Shown: positions 54,676 to 64,000 of the stretch, piece after piece
How the letters are laid out: the number at the start of each line of letters is the position of its first letter
Numbering within the stretch: the stretch's first letter is position 1
Assembly: GCA_965201045.1 (NCBI GenBank)
Contig: OZ241746.1
Coordinates: forward strand, 4,588,001-4,652,000
DNA: 64,000 nt
Direction of reading: 5' to 3'
Source of the DNA: JAPORK01 sp026710285
Lineage (GTDB): Bacteria > Pseudomonadota > Gammaproteobacteria > Pseudomonadales > Endozoicomonadaceae
Translations under genes and position numbers: made by a program
The notes under the pieces: generated by a model
Database searches by the model: none
What the model was told of the DNA's origin: nothing
Seen by the model: the letters and a program-made list of their open reading frames with translations, nothing else

Positions 54676-57600
54676 TTAGCCAGGCTTTGTGAATGTTAAC
54701 AGGTATTCAAACATATCTCCATAGTTTGCAACTCCAAAATCACCTCCCACCTGTTTTATATTATCTAACCCTTTTGTAAACTCCAAATTGCCCGTTCCAA
54801 AGACATTTTCACCTTTCACTGCATAATGGTAAAGCCAGTCACCACCATAATTTTTATTACGTACAATAACATACAACTTTCCACCTGGTCTCAGTAAATC
54901 ATGTCCTAATTGTAAATATCGTTCATCATCCCTTGAATATTCCTGAAGTATTGCATCAAAAGTACCTTCACCTGCTCGATCTGTTACCTCATCTAAAGAC
55001 TCTTCAAAATCTATCTTATAAGTAGGATCATCAAAGAAATAGTCAGAAAATGTAGTAACCCCACCATGATTACATTCGACATCAGCACCATTACCACATC
55101 CAAAAACACCCCGCTTGAGTTGCGGAATATCCTCAGTCGCGGCAGCGGTATTGCCTGCTTCTTCTGCAGGTTCCTCGTCGCTTGCAAACATCTCATTATA
55201 AACTTCAGCCTGGGCAACATTTGCACCTTCGCCGGCGCCATTTGCAGTATTTAACACAGTTTCATCAATTCCATCATTCGCAGCAGCAATTAATATGTCT
55301 TCAGCTTCTTCTGGCAGACCCGCCATAATATTCGTACTGGCTGTTAATCCTTCTCCTACTGCTTCTCCTACTGCTTCTCCTGTTACTGCTGCTGCTCCTC
55401 CTCCTGTTGTTACTGCTGCACCGAAGGTTACTGTAGATCCTATTAAACCTGCAGCTACACCAACGCCTGCCACGATAGTCGCCAGTCCGGCTATAAATAA
55501 TGCACCTCCATAAACACTTCCGGTAACCATTGACGCTTGCTGCAAACCTTTATTAGCAGGTTTTACTGCTGATGCAAAAGCTAATGTAGCCGGCGCCATA
55601 AAAGCCATACCAATTGCAAAGGTTGGAAAGGGTAAAGCCATGGCAGCCCACAACAGTGACCTTCCAAATCCCTTGAGAAGATGATTACGAACGTTATGCA
55701 TACCCAGAGTAAAAACAATGCTGGCCAGTTTAAACGCTTTACCCATCCAACTTGGCATATTACCACTGGGATCACTATTCATTATCGGATTATTACTGCC
55801 AAAAGCATAACCATCACCGGCAGGATCTTCACTAACAAAATAACGCTGAGACGGGTTATAGGTACGATGACCGGCACCTAAAAATTGCCAGCCTGTTGCA
55901 GTATCCGTTATTTCATTATCAAAACCTTTTAGTGCCTGTTGAAAAGCCGGAACTGTTGTCTTTTGTCTTCCGTAAGACCATACCATACCATAGGGACTAT
56001 AAATATTGTGTTGTTGTACACTCCACTGTTTTAATGCTTTATCTTGTTTTAATATGCTAATCACATCACCTTTATAATTACTTTCATTCCAGTCAGTAAT
56101 CACATTATCCGTTGTTTTAACTTCTGCTGACGGATAGCTGATTCTGTGCAGGTTATTCGCTGTATCAGTGATAATCTCACCGCTCAATACACCTTCCTGA
56201 TAAAACATCTGCCGGGTTCCTTTTTGAGTCACCACTTTAACTTCTTTTCCTTGACCATCGTAGTTATAGCGGCTAACCCCACCGGCTGTATTAATAACCC
56301 GGGTTATCTGATTAAAAGGGTTATAGCTTATTTTATTACCCTGACCATCAATGGTCATATTTCCGGCTGCATCATACACAAAAGCATGGGTCTCAGGTTG
56401 CTGGTTATTCCACTGTGTACTGATTGCAGTTAATCGCAGTGGTACTTCAGTATTGGCATAGGTATAAGACATTGTTTTATTCAAAGAATGCCATGCTGGT
56501 GATGACGTATCAATTAATTTTTCAGTAACACTGGCAATACGATTTAGTCGTGTAAACTTATAATTTTGCTGTATAATAGTTGGTGCTGCTTTCAGGTTAT
56601 CACCCTTAAATGCTGTATCATGCGGACAGAGATTGTTGTCTCCGTTACAATTCATTGAGACCAGATTATCCAGACGATCATAACGATAATATATCGTTGC
56701 CTGATGATTCTGATCATCACTGCGTTGTAAACGCATGATATTTCCATCTGCATCGTAAATATAAGATTCACTATGCAGCGGTTTTCCATTAATTCTGTCT
56801 TTTACTGTTTCCACCTGACCCCATGGATTATACGTCAACGTTCTTACCATACCGCTACCATAAACTTCCTTTACTATACGGGAAAAAGCGTCATAAAATA
56901 ACTGCTCAATATGTGTGATTTTACCATTGTTTTCCTGGTAGGTTTTCTCTACCGGTCTGACCAGGTTATCAAGTGTATAAATGGTTTTATTATGCTGAGA
57001 ATCTGTACGACTCACAAGGTGGTCATAGCTATCGTAAGCCAGCGTTTCCGCATTGCTGGCATATCCGTTAATACCTGTGTGTACTGTACTCGCTAATAGC
57101 CCATCATTGCGATAATGATAAGTGGTAACACCGGTATTATCAGTCACTGTCAATGGTTTATGATTATGATGATCAAAACTGACCCGTAAAAATACTTTAC
57201 CATCCAGACTATCGGTTACTGCCTTGCCAATGGTATTGTAAGACAACGCGATGTGGTGTCCGTTAGATTTATCAATACCAGACAACTGACCATTTACATT
57301 ATAATGGTAAATAGTTCTTTTACCATCTTCTCTGGCTGACCATAATTTTTGACCTGCTGCGTTAAAGCCTGCCGATGCCAGCAGATATTGTCCTCCCTGT
57401 ACAGGCATGATCAGATGTTTAATAACATGACCGGTCAGATCATAAACATTATGCATTCTGTCTCCTGCTGGATTGATGATATCGGTCACATGTCCAAGTG
57501 CATCATAGTGCTTTTGTACAATTCTTCCCATGGGATCTTCAGTACTAATAAGACGATCAAAACCATCGTAAGTCATTCTGGTGACTCTTGCACCTGGCTG

Positions 57601-60216
57601 TTTATCTCCGGCTGTACAGAGTACGCTCACAGCAGGCAGCATACCTTTGCTGGCAGGCAATATAATCTGTTCTAGCGGTTTTCCGGTTACACTGCTAATC
57701 CCTATGGTGACAGCAGTACGATTGTTCTGTGCATCTTCTGAATAGTGGATTATACAACGATGGGCATTATCATATTTGGTAATTTCTGTTTCTCCGTCAG
57801 GCAGATGTTTTCTGATTAAACGTCCATGGGTATCATAATCAAAATGGGTAGTCAATGCTATCGGTCCTCTCTGCCCCAGTGCATAAAGTGTACTGGTTGC
57901 CACTTCTCCTTCAGCATTGTAAGTTATTTTTGTTTTCTGTTGCCATACTCCAGGTTCAGGATCTCCCTGCAGATCCGTTTTTTCAGTATAAGTTGCCAGT
58001 TTTCTTCCTGAACCATCAAAAATTACTTTTTGCTGCATACCATTGGGTGTCGTTACAGTCACACTGTTTTCATTTTCAGATAATTTATACTGCTTTCTGA
58101 GCGTTGCTTCAAAAGGCGTACCTACTGCATCAGTACGTGCTGTGATCCGACCCAGTGCATCATACTCAAAGGTTTGAATATTTTTTTTATCTTCAGAAAT
58201 GACCCGGAGTGGTTTAGGAATAAATACGCTTTTTTCAGTTATTACGGATGATACAGACTGGTTCTTTCCTGTATCAATATAATCTGAAGCCGTTTCGGTT
58301 CCATTATTATTTAAGGTATACTGATAATGATGTGTAATCTTCTTAACGCTTTCAGCAGGAAGATTTGTTCCTGTTAGTTGTGTCTGTTTTAACAAACCAT
58401 AGGTGAGTGGATTACTTTTATCCTGGTAATAATAACGCGTTTCTGTTCGTTGTTCATTACTACTTTGAACGCTGTTTTGATACAGTACCAGCGTATAACT
58501 TTCATTATTTCTGTTAGCCTCTTTTTTATAAGTCATCGTCGTTATTACCGGAGACAAAAGTGCGCTGTTTTTTAGCGGAGCAGGAAATCTTTTTGTTATT
58601 TCTGCTAAAGAAGCTACCGGCCAGCCAACGGGTGCAGCAGGGCATAAATGATCACCATTTTGCGGGCAGTAAATTGTTTCTGCTTTGCGACCATAACTGT
58701 CGGTTTGACTGATTAACCGCCCGTAATTATCATAACTTCTGTTCACTGTGGTTATTACCGGTGCAGAAAGATTATCTCCCCACTTTTTATTCACGACCTT
58801 TAAAGGTAGAGACCAGGTATCTGGCAGTTGATCAAAAGAAGTGTTTGCACAACCATCTTCCTTATCTGTACGACAAAAATAAACGATGGTCTCAGTGAGT
58901 GGTTTATTCGTTTTATCACTGACTGTTTTAGTATCGATTAATAAATGATATTTATTATACGTGCGAATCGTTTGTATCTGACCGTTATCTTGTTTTGTCT
59001 GATAGGTGTAACCGGAAGGTGCTTCAAACAGTATATCTGTCTTTGAATCAGGCAGTCCGGTTAAACCTGCATTGAAACCAAGATAATCATGACTGTTACT
59101 GTTTGTTGAACTATAACTGTAATCTACACGCATCACTGGCTGATTTGCACCGGGAATGATTCTGACTTGCCTGACCACACATAGGGATGCAAAGGGCTGT
59201 AACGGATTATTAGTGATAATATTGGGTAATTTCATCTCATGACCACAGTCATAAGTAAACTCTTTTTCCATTCCGGTAAAATAGTGAATACCTGTCAGCA
59301 GATTTTGACCATTGTGCACGGTATCGTAACTTAAACGAACCAGCCTGGCATCATTAGCAGCCTGCTGATCATTACTTCCCGGAAACAGAATGTTACGTAC
59401 CTGACCATTTTCTAAACTAATCCGCATATTAACCGGGTGTCCCTGTACATCATAACTGGTAACAGTGAGGTAGTTGTTTTTTCTTGTCAGTGAAATTGAA
59501 TTACCATTGTCGTCAGTTATTTTTTGTAAAAGATGACTTCCGGTCATGTAGTCAAAATTGACACCATCTCCATTTTGCTGTTCCATACGAATTTCATAAC
59601 CATCACGGTCTAAAACATCCTTTAACCCGTTTGCAGATTTAATCACAAGTCCTCCTTTGTCATCATTGGTAATGATGACATCTTTTAGCTTGTGATAGCG
59701 TGGATACCAGCTTCCGTCAGGCTGTTGTTTCAAAAAATAACTTTTCCCTCCTGCCGTATTCAGCTGATGAGTAGCCGGATTATAGTGGGTCAGATTCCAT
59801 GCCCAGCCACGCCCTAAATGATCAGGATCACCTTTTGTACCACTGTTATAATTCATTTCCAGATCAATATCAGGACCATGACCAAAATTACTCCGTAATA
59901 AACCAACTTTCATAGAAACAAGCAGCATACCTGTTCTGGGATCTACCTGACTGTTTCCATTTTTAGCAAAATTAAAGGAGTTGGACCATATGGACAAACC
60001 ACCACCTGATTCAGCCTTTAAAAACTGTTGATGGTTGGTTTTATTTTTTGTATCTGAAGTATTTTTATGTGATAGTATTTTTTTATTAATGTGAGTATTA
60101 TTATGGTGAGTTTTAATTTTTCCAATAGCTAAATTTATTTTTCCAAAATATAAAAACAGAAATAAAATTGATAATATCTTTATAAAATTACACGGACGTT
60201 TATTAAAGCTTTCCAT
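54676..60216 (-). CDS. Gene 10: secreted YD-repeat protein, near-twin of gene 11
   Basis: The protein has 1,846 residues and starts at MESFNKRPCNF behind AAGGATAG. The signal segment is LSILFLFLYFGKINLAIG. From the middle of the YD repeats to the linker it matches gene 11 with only two residue differences that I found. The hydrophobic region is of the gene 3 type (GMHNVRNHLLKGFGRSLLWAA), unlike genes 4-9. The linker has a short repeat, GEAVGEAVGEG. The tip has VFGCGNGADVECNH, FDAILQEYS (Ala for Glu) and LLRPGGKLYVIV, and ends LTFTKPG. The post-stop hairpin is lost, so transcription may continue into the spacer. Confidence 0.93.
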   Translation of the reverse strand: MESFNKRPCNFIKILSILFLFLYFGKINLAIGKIKTHHNNTHINKKILSHKNTSDTKNKTNHQQFLKAESGGGLSIWSNSFNFAKNGNSQVDPRTGMLLVSMKVGLLRSNFGHGPDIDLEMNYNSGTKGDPDHLGRGWAWNLTHYNPATHQLNTAGGKSYFLKQQPDGSWYPRYHKLKDVIITNDDKGGLVIKSANGLKDVLDRDGYEIRMEQQNGDGVNFDYMTGSHLLQKITDDNGNSISLTRKNNYLTVTSYDVQGHPVNMRISLENGQVRNILFPGSNDQQAANDARLVRLSYDTVHNGQNLLTGIHYFTGMEKEFTYDCGHEMKLPNIITNNPLQPFASLCVVRQVRIIPGANQPVMRVDYSYSSTNSNSHDYLGFNAGLTGLPDSKTDILFEAPSGYTYQTKQDNGQIQTIRTYNKYHLLIDTKTVSDKTNKPLTETIVYFCRTDKEDGCANTSFDQLPDTWSLPLKVVNKKWGDNLSAPVITTVNRSYDNYGRLISQTDSYGRKAETIYCPQNGDHLCPAAPVGWPVASLAEITKRFPAPLKNSALLSPVITTMTYKKEANRNNESYTLVLYQNSVQSSNEQRTETRYYYQDKSNPLTYGLLKQTQLTGTNLPAESVKKITHHYQYTLNNNGTETASDYIDTGKNQSVSSVITEKSVFIPKPLRVISEDKKNIQTFEYDALGRITARTDAVGTPFEATLRKQYKLSENENSVTVTTPNGMQQKVIFDGSGRKLATYTEKTDLQGDPEPGVWQQKTKITYNAEGEVATSTLYALGQRGPIALTTHFDYDTHGRLIRKHLPDGETEITKYDNAHRCIIHYSEDAQNNRTAVTIGISSVTGKPLEQIILPASKGMLPAVSVLCTAGDKQPGARVTRMTYDGFDRLISTEDPMGRIVQKHYDALGHVTDIINPAGDRMHNVYDLTGHVIKHLIMPVQGGQYLLASAGFNAAGQKLWSAREDGKRTIYHYNVNGQLSGIDKSNGHHIALSYNTIGKAVTDSLDGKVFLRVSFDHHNHKPLTVTDNTGVTTYHYRNDGLLASTVHTGINGYASNAETLAYDSYDHLVSRTDSQHNKTIYTLDNLVRPVEKTYQENNGKITHIEQLFYDAFSRIVKEVYGSGMVRTLTYNPWGQVETVKDRINGKPLHSESYIYDADGNIMRLQRSDDQNHQATIYYRYDRLDNLVSMNCNGDNNLCPHDTAFKGDNLKAAPTIIQQNYKFTRLNRIASVTEKLIDTSSPAWHSLNKTMSYTYANTEVPLRLTAISTQWNNQQPETHAFVYDAAGNMTIDGQGNKISYNPFNQITRVINTAGGVSRYNYDGQGKEVKVVTQKGTRQMFYQEGVLSGEIITDTANNLHRISYPSAEVKTTDNVITDWNESNYKGDVISILKQDKALKQWSVQQHNIYSPYGMVWSYGRQKTTVPAFQQALKGFDNEITDTATGWQFLGAGHRTYNPSQRYFVSEDPAGDGYAFGSNNPIMNSDPSGNMPSWMGKAFKLASIVFTLGMHNVRNHLLKGFGRSLLWAAMALPFPTFAIGMAFMAPATLAFASAVKPANKGLQQASMVTGSVYGGALFIAGLATIVAGVGVAAGLIGSTVTFGAAVTTGGGAAAVTGEAVGEAVGEGLTASTNIMAGLPEEAEDILIAAANDGIDETVLNTANGAGEGANVAQAEVYNEMFASDEEPAEEAGNTAAATEDIPQLKRGVFGCGNGADVECNHGGVTTFSDYFFDDPTYKIDFEESLDEVTDRAGEGTFDAILQEYSRDDERYLQLGHDLLRPGGKLYVIVRNKNYGGDWLYHYAVKGENVFGTGNLEFTKGLDNIKQVGGDFGVANYGDMFEYLLTFTKPG
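55351..55384 (-). repeat. 12-bp tandem repeat in the gene 10 linker
   Basis: A CTACTGCTTCTC-type unit is repeated. It encodes GEAV twice, where gene 11 (about 61513-61532) has it once. The number of units differs by one between near-identical twins, consistent with slipped-strand change that keeps frame. Confidence 0.5.
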
Positions 60217-60488
60217 ATTTGACTATCCTTCATATAAAGTTAATAAAATTTGTTGAGTAAATTACGCTTTACAAACACATTCAAGAATTACTTTAAATTT
60301 AGACAAGAGATATTTGTTTTAGTTTTATTTCTATCTGTCTATCTATTCTTTTAAACGTCAGAGTATATTTATATATTATTAAACAACAAAAATATTTTAT
60401 TTTTAGTCTATCTAAAAACAATCATTCTGATATTTGGTTTATTATTTATGTATATTACTTTTTTGAATATGAGTGTTCGAAAGATGAT

Positions 60489-60599
60489 ATGAAAAGGTTA
60501 CCAGGAAAGCTTTAAGACATTTTCTAACGCATAGCATGCTATTTTAGATAAGATTTTAAAAATTTAAAAAAGATCTTAATGAAAATTTACTCTTTTTGA
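60489..60599 (+). pseudogene. Broken copy of the small ORF
   Basis: It begins ATGAAAAGGTTACCAGG, with one A inserted relative to ATGAAAGGTTACCAGG. The frame ends at codon 9. The remainder (TTTTCTAACGCATAGCATGC ... ACTCTTTTTGA) aligns with intact copies. Confidence 0.45.
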
Positions 60600-60634
60600 A
60601 ATCACTAGATAAAGGGATTAGTTACTTTATACTG

Positions 60635-60765
60635 TTTGGTCTGTGGTCATGCAAACGTAACAGTATATTACAGGTATACTTCTGTTTTAAATCATTTCCT
60701 GCTATCTTTGAAAAGCTTGCATAATTTATTATAAAACAATTGCCATGTAATACATACAGACCAAA
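60635..60765. repeat. 131-bp inverted-arm spacer element
   Basis: Arms are TTTGGTCTGTG and TACAGACCAAA (10 of 11 paired). ATGCAA near the left arm and TTGCAT further in can form the inner stem. Confidence 0.55.
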
Positions 60766-60796
60766 ATTATATTGAATACCATTATTACTCAAGCGT

Positions 60797-60817
60797 TGAG
60801 CACTATTTAAGTGCTCA
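60797..60817 (-). terminator. Hairpin after gene 11
   Basis: TGAGCAC and GTGCTCA form a 7-bp stem with loop TATTTAA, 13 bp past the stop. Outer AAGCG pairs poorly with TGCCTTT. Confidence 0.4.
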
Positions 60818-60829
60818 TGCCTTTAATTA

Positions 60830-63800
60830 TCAGCCAGGCTTTGTGAATGTTAACAGATCATTGTTCGTATTCTCTTCAAGTTCTTTGACTCCAAATTTGC
60901 CTGCTACTTGTTGTATGTTATCTAATCCTGTTGTAACATCCGCATTCATGACAGTTTTACCTTCAATGATCATGTCACCCTTTATCGCATACTTAATAAG
61001 CCAGCTAAAACCATTATCATCTTCAGTTACAATAACATACAACCGTCCACCCGGCCTCAGTAAATCATATCCTAATTGAAAATATCGTTCATCCCTTGAA
61101 TATTCCTGAAGTATTTCATCAAAATCACCTTTACCTGCTTGATCTATTACCTCATTTACATTCTCATCAAAATCTACCGTATAATTAGCACCACTCATCT
61201 TTTCCGTAGAAAATGTAGTAACCTGATCATGATCACAGGTACCAAAAATACGATCACACCCAAAAACACCTCGCTTGAGTTGCGGAATATCCTCAACAGT
61301 AGCAGCAGCGGTATTGCCTGCTTCTTCTGCAGGTTCCTCGTCGCTTACGGCCATCTCATTATAAACTTCAGCCTGGGCAGCATTTGCACCTTCGCCGGCA
61401 CCATTTGCAGTATTTAACACAGCTTCATCAATTCCATCATTCGCAGCAGCAATTACTATGTCTTCAGCTGCTTCTGGCACACCCGCCATAATATTCGTAC
61501 TGGCTGTTAATCCTTCTCCTACTGCTTCTCCTGTTACTGCTGCTGCTCCTCCTCCTGTTGTTACTGCTGCACCGAAGGTTACTGTAGATCCTATTAAACC
61601 TGCAGCTACACCAACGCCTGCCACGATAGTCGCCAGTCCGGCTATAAATAATGCACCTCCATAAACACTTCCGGTAACCATTGACGCTTGCTGCAAACCT
61701 TTATTAGCAGGTTTTACTGCTGATGCAAAAGCTAATGTAGCCGGCGCCATAAAAGCCATACCAATTGCAAAGGTTGGAAAGGGTAAAGCCATGGCAGCCC
61801 ACAACAGTGACCTTCCAAATCCCTTGAGAAGATGATTACGAACGTTATGCATACCCAGAGTAAAAACAATGCTGGCCAGTTTAAACGCTTTACCCATCCA
61901 ACTTGGCATATTACCACTGGGATCACTATTCATTATCGGATTATTACTGCCAAAAGCATAACCATCACCGGCAGGATCTTCACTAACAAAATAACGCTGA
62001 GACGGGTTATAGGTACGATGACCGGCACCTAAAAATTGCCAGCCTGTTGCAGTATCCGTTATTTCATTATCAAAACCTTTTAGTGCCTGTTGAAAAGCCG
62101 GAACTGTTGTCTTTTGTCTTCCGTAAGACCATACCATACCATAGGGACTATAAATATTGTGTTGTTGTACACTCCACTGTTTTAATGCTTTATCTTGTTT
62201 TAATATGCTAATCACATCACCTTTATAATTACTTTCATTCCAGTCAGTAATCACATTATCCGTTGTTTTAACTTCTGCTGACGGATAGCTGATTCTGTGC
62301 AGGTTATTCGCTGTATCAGTGATAATCTCACCGCTCAATACACCTTCCTGATAAAACATCTGCCGGGTTCCTTTTTGAGTCACCACTTTAACTTCTTTTC
62401 CTTGACCATCGTAGTTATAGCGGCTAACCCCACCGGCTGTATTAATAACCCGGGTTATCTGATTAAAAGGGTTATAGCTTATTTTATTACCCTGACCATC
62501 AATGGTCATATTTCCGGCTGCATCATACACAAAAGCATGGGTTTCAGGTTGCTGGTTATTCCACTGTGTACTGATTGCAGTTAATCGCAGTGGTACTTCA
62601 GTATTGGCATAGGTATAAGACATTGTTTTATTCAAAGAATGCCATGCTGGTGATGACGTATCAATTAATTTTTCAGTAACACCTGCAATACGATTTAGTC
62701 GTGTAAACTTATAATTTTGCTGTATAATAGTTGGCGCTGCTTTCAGGTTATCACCCTTAAATGCTGTATCATGCGGACAGAGATTGTTGTCTCCGTTACA
62801 ATTCATTGAGACCAGATTATCCAGACGATCATAACGATAATATATCGTTGCCTGATGATTCTGATCATCACTGCGTTGTAAACGCATGATATTTCCATCT
62901 GCATCGTAAATATAAGATTCACTATGCAGCGGTTTTCCATTAATTCTGTCTTTTACTGTTTCCACCTGACCCCATGGATTATACGTCAACGTTCTTACCA
63001 TACCGCTACCATAAACTTCCTTTACTATACGGGAAAAAGCGTCATAAAATAACTGCTCAATATGTGTGATTTTACCATTGTTTTCCTGGTAGGTTTTCTC
63101 TACCGGTCTGACCAGGTTATCAAGTGTATAAATGGTTTTATTATGCTGAGAATCTGTACGACTCACAAGGTGGTCATAGCTATCGTAAGCCAGCGTTTCC
63201 GCATTGCTGGCATATCCGTTAATACCTGTGTGTACTGTACTCGCTAATAGCCCATCATTGCGATAATGATAAGTGGTAACACCGGTATTATCAGTCACTG
63301 TCAATGGTTTATGATTATGATGATCAAAACTGACCCGTAAAAATACTTTACCATCCAGACTATCGGTTACTGCCTTGCCAATGGTATTGTAAGACAACGC
63401 GATGTGGTGTCCGTTAGATTTATCAATACCAGACAACTGACCATTTACATTATAATGGTAAATAGTTCTTTTACCATCTTCTCTGGCTGACCATAATTTT
63501 TGACCTGCTGCGTTAAAGCCTGCCGATGCCAGCAGATATTGTCCTCCCTGTACAGGCATGATCAGATGTTTAATAACATGACCGGTCAGATCATAAACAT
63601 TATGCATTCTGTCTCCTGCTGGATTGATGATATCGGTCACATGTCCAAGTGCATCATAGTGCTTTTGTACAATTCTTCCCATGGGATCTTCAGTACTAAT
63701 AAGACGATCAAAACCATCGTAAGTCATTCTGGTGACTCTTGCACCTGGCTGTTTATCTCCGGCTGTACAGAGTACGCTCACAGCAGGCAGCATACCTTTG

Positions 63801-64000
63801 CTGGCAGGCAATATAATCTGTTCTAGCGGTTTTCCGGTTACACTGCTAATCCCTATGGTGACAGCAGTACGATTGTTCTGTGCATCTTCTAAGTAGTGGA
63901 TTATACAACGATGGGCATTATCATATTTGGTTATTTCTGTTTCTCCGTCAGGCAGATGTTTTCTGATTAAACGTCCATGGGTATCATAATCAAAATGGGT
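60830..64000 (-). CDS. Gene 11 (partial, 5' end beyond the window): YD-repeat protein with a different tip
   Basis: The reading frame is open to the last base of the window (first in-frame residues THFDYDTHGRLIRKHLPDG), so only the last 1,056 codons are visible. The aligned portion of gene 10 starts about 790 residues into that protein. The YD repeats, core SEDPAGDG, gene 3-type hydrophobic region and start of the linker are nearly identical to gene 10. The tip is not: VFGCDRIFGTCDH (GCD for GCG), FDEILQEYS and LLRPGGRLYVIV are followed by EDDNGFSWLIKYAIKGD and a longer insert before GLDNIQQVAGKFG. It ends FTKPG. It looks like a recent duplicate of gene 10 carrying another terminal domain. 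The altered motif I may affect SAM binding, if the domain is a methyltransferase. Confidence 0.9.
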   Translation of the reverse strand, partial: THFDYDTHGRLIRKHLPDGETEITKYDNAHRCIIHYLEDAQNNRTAVTIGISSVTGKPLEQIILPASKGMLPAVSVLCTAGDKQPGARVTRMTYDGFDRLISTEDPMGRIVQKHYDALGHVTDIINPAGDRMHNVYDLTGHVIKHLIMPVQGGQYLLASAGFNAAGQKLWSAREDGKRTIYHYNVNGQLSGIDKSNGHHIALSYNTIGKAVTDSLDGKVFLRVSFDHHNHKPLTVTDNTGVTTYHYRNDGLLASTVHTGINGYASNAETLAYDSYDHLVSRTDSQHNKTIYTLDNLVRPVEKTYQENNGKITHIEQLFYDAFSRIVKEVYGSGMVRTLTYNPWGQVETVKDRINGKPLHSESYIYDADGNIMRLQRSDDQNHQATIYYRYDRLDNLVSMNCNGDNNLCPHDTAFKGDNLKAAPTIIQQNYKFTRLNRIAGVTEKLIDTSSPAWHSLNKTMSYTYANTEVPLRLTAISTQWNNQQPETHAFVYDAAGNMTIDGQGNKISYNPFNQITRVINTAGGVSRYNYDGQGKEVKVVTQKGTRQMFYQEGVLSGEIITDTANNLHRISYPSAEVKTTDNVITDWNESNYKGDVISILKQDKALKQWSVQQHNIYSPYGMVWSYGRQKTTVPAFQQALKGFDNEITDTATGWQFLGAGHRTYNPSQRYFVSEDPAGDGYAFGSNNPIMNSDPSGNMPSWMGKAFKLASIVFTLGMHNVRNHLLKGFGRSLLWAAMALPFPTFAIGMAFMAPATLAFASAVKPANKGLQQASMVTGSVYGGALFIAGLATIVAGVGVAAGLIGSTVTFGAAVTTGGGAAAVTGEAVGEGLTASTNIMAGVPEAAEDIVIAAANDGIDEAVLNTANGAGEGANAAQAEVYNEMAVSDEEPAEEAGNTAAATVEDIPQLKRGVFGCDRIFGTCDHDQVTTFSTEKMSGANYTVDFDENVNEVIDQAGKGDFDEILQEYSRDERYFQLGYDLLRPGGRLYVIVTEDDNGFSWLIKYAIKGDMIIEGKTVMNADVTTGLDNIQQVAGKFGVKELEENTNNDLLTFTKPG
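61480..64000. repeat. Near-identical copy of 55,330-57,849 (gene 10)
   Basis: From about 61,540 to the right edge the sequence matches gene 10 at a constant offset of 6,151 bp, with only a handful of substitutions seen (for example near 62551, 62681, 62733 and 63890). Similarity falls in the linker and collapses left of about 61,270, where the tips differ. This is the most recent duplication or conversion visible in the array. Confidence 0.75.

Larger units (their letters stand above)
60217..60829. other. Spacer between genes 11 and 10
   Basis: This 613-bp AT-rich spacer has, right to left, a hairpin at 60797-60817, the inverted-arm element at 60635-60765, a broken small ORF at 60489-60599, and the upstream box (AATTTAGACAAGAGATATTTG) near 60296. 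Confidence 0.6.

Noticed and set aside
63809..63811. A TTG start for gene 11 at 63811
   Set aside because: The same frame continues without a stop to base 64,000 and encodes YD-repeat sequence matching gene 10, so the gene is merely cut by the window edge.
1..64000. CRISPR array suggested by strong periodic repetition
   Set aside because: The period is about 6 kb and the repeats are whole genes. No short direct repeats with unique spacers were found.

Overview
The window is one continuous tandem array of very large, closely related genes, all on the minus strand. Ten are complete (1,833-1,853 codons each) and an eleventh runs off the right edge. The first 60-90 bases resemble the region upstream of another member, so the array probably continues to the left too. 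The unit is about 5.8-6.2 kb: one gene plus 0.2-0.6 kb of very AT-rich spacer. I see no other gene class, no rRNA or tRNA, no CRISPR array, no insertion sequence, and no T6SS (VgrG/PAAR/Hcp) or Tc-toxin A/B component. The DNA is AT-rich and bacterial in style: Sec-type signal peptides, some Shine-Dalgarno sequences, Rhs/YD-repeat proteins. A host-associated gammaproteobacterium is my best guess, but the species cannot be fixed from this stretch.

Every gene has the same plan. An N-terminal Sec-type signal peptide (about residues 1-30) is followed by a short Asn/Lys-rich linker. Next comes a conserved N-terminal region of about 400 residues, then about 970 residues of YD (Rhs) repeats ending in an Rhs core-like motif (RTYNPSQRYFVSEDP ... 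NPIMNSDPSGNMP). After that come about 100 hydrophobic Gly/Ala-rich residues, a hypervariable acidic/Ala-rich linker, and a C-terminal domain of about 140-150 residues. That last domain has the motif order of a class I SAM-dependent methyltransferase (GxFGCGN ... FDEILQEYS ... LLRPGGRLYVIV). The first two genes carry eukaryotic-style PPxY/LPxY motifs in the linker. The natural reading is a family of exported polymorphic effectors or toxins whose YD-repeat shell carries a variable tip. The substrate and target are unknown.

Layout from low to high coordinates (the reverse of transcription): genes 1-2 form one subfamily (MKII... start, PPxY linkers), gene 3 is intermediate, and genes 4-11 form a second, more homogeneous subfamily. 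Genes 10 and 11 are almost identical through the shell but differ in the tip. Gene 6 is a mosaic of gene 4-like and gene 5-like halves. The pattern points to repeated duplication, gene conversion and tip replacement while every reading frame stays open.

The spacers are themselves repeated. In transcription order most hold a hairpin just after the stop codon, a 131-bp element bounded by TTTGGTCTGTG/CACAGACCAAA inverted arms, a small opposite-strand ORF that is intact in some spacers and broken in others, and a conserved box about 90-125 bp before the next start. Two spacers have suffered deletions. No immunity-like gene follows any tip, which argues for a target other than sibling bacteria.
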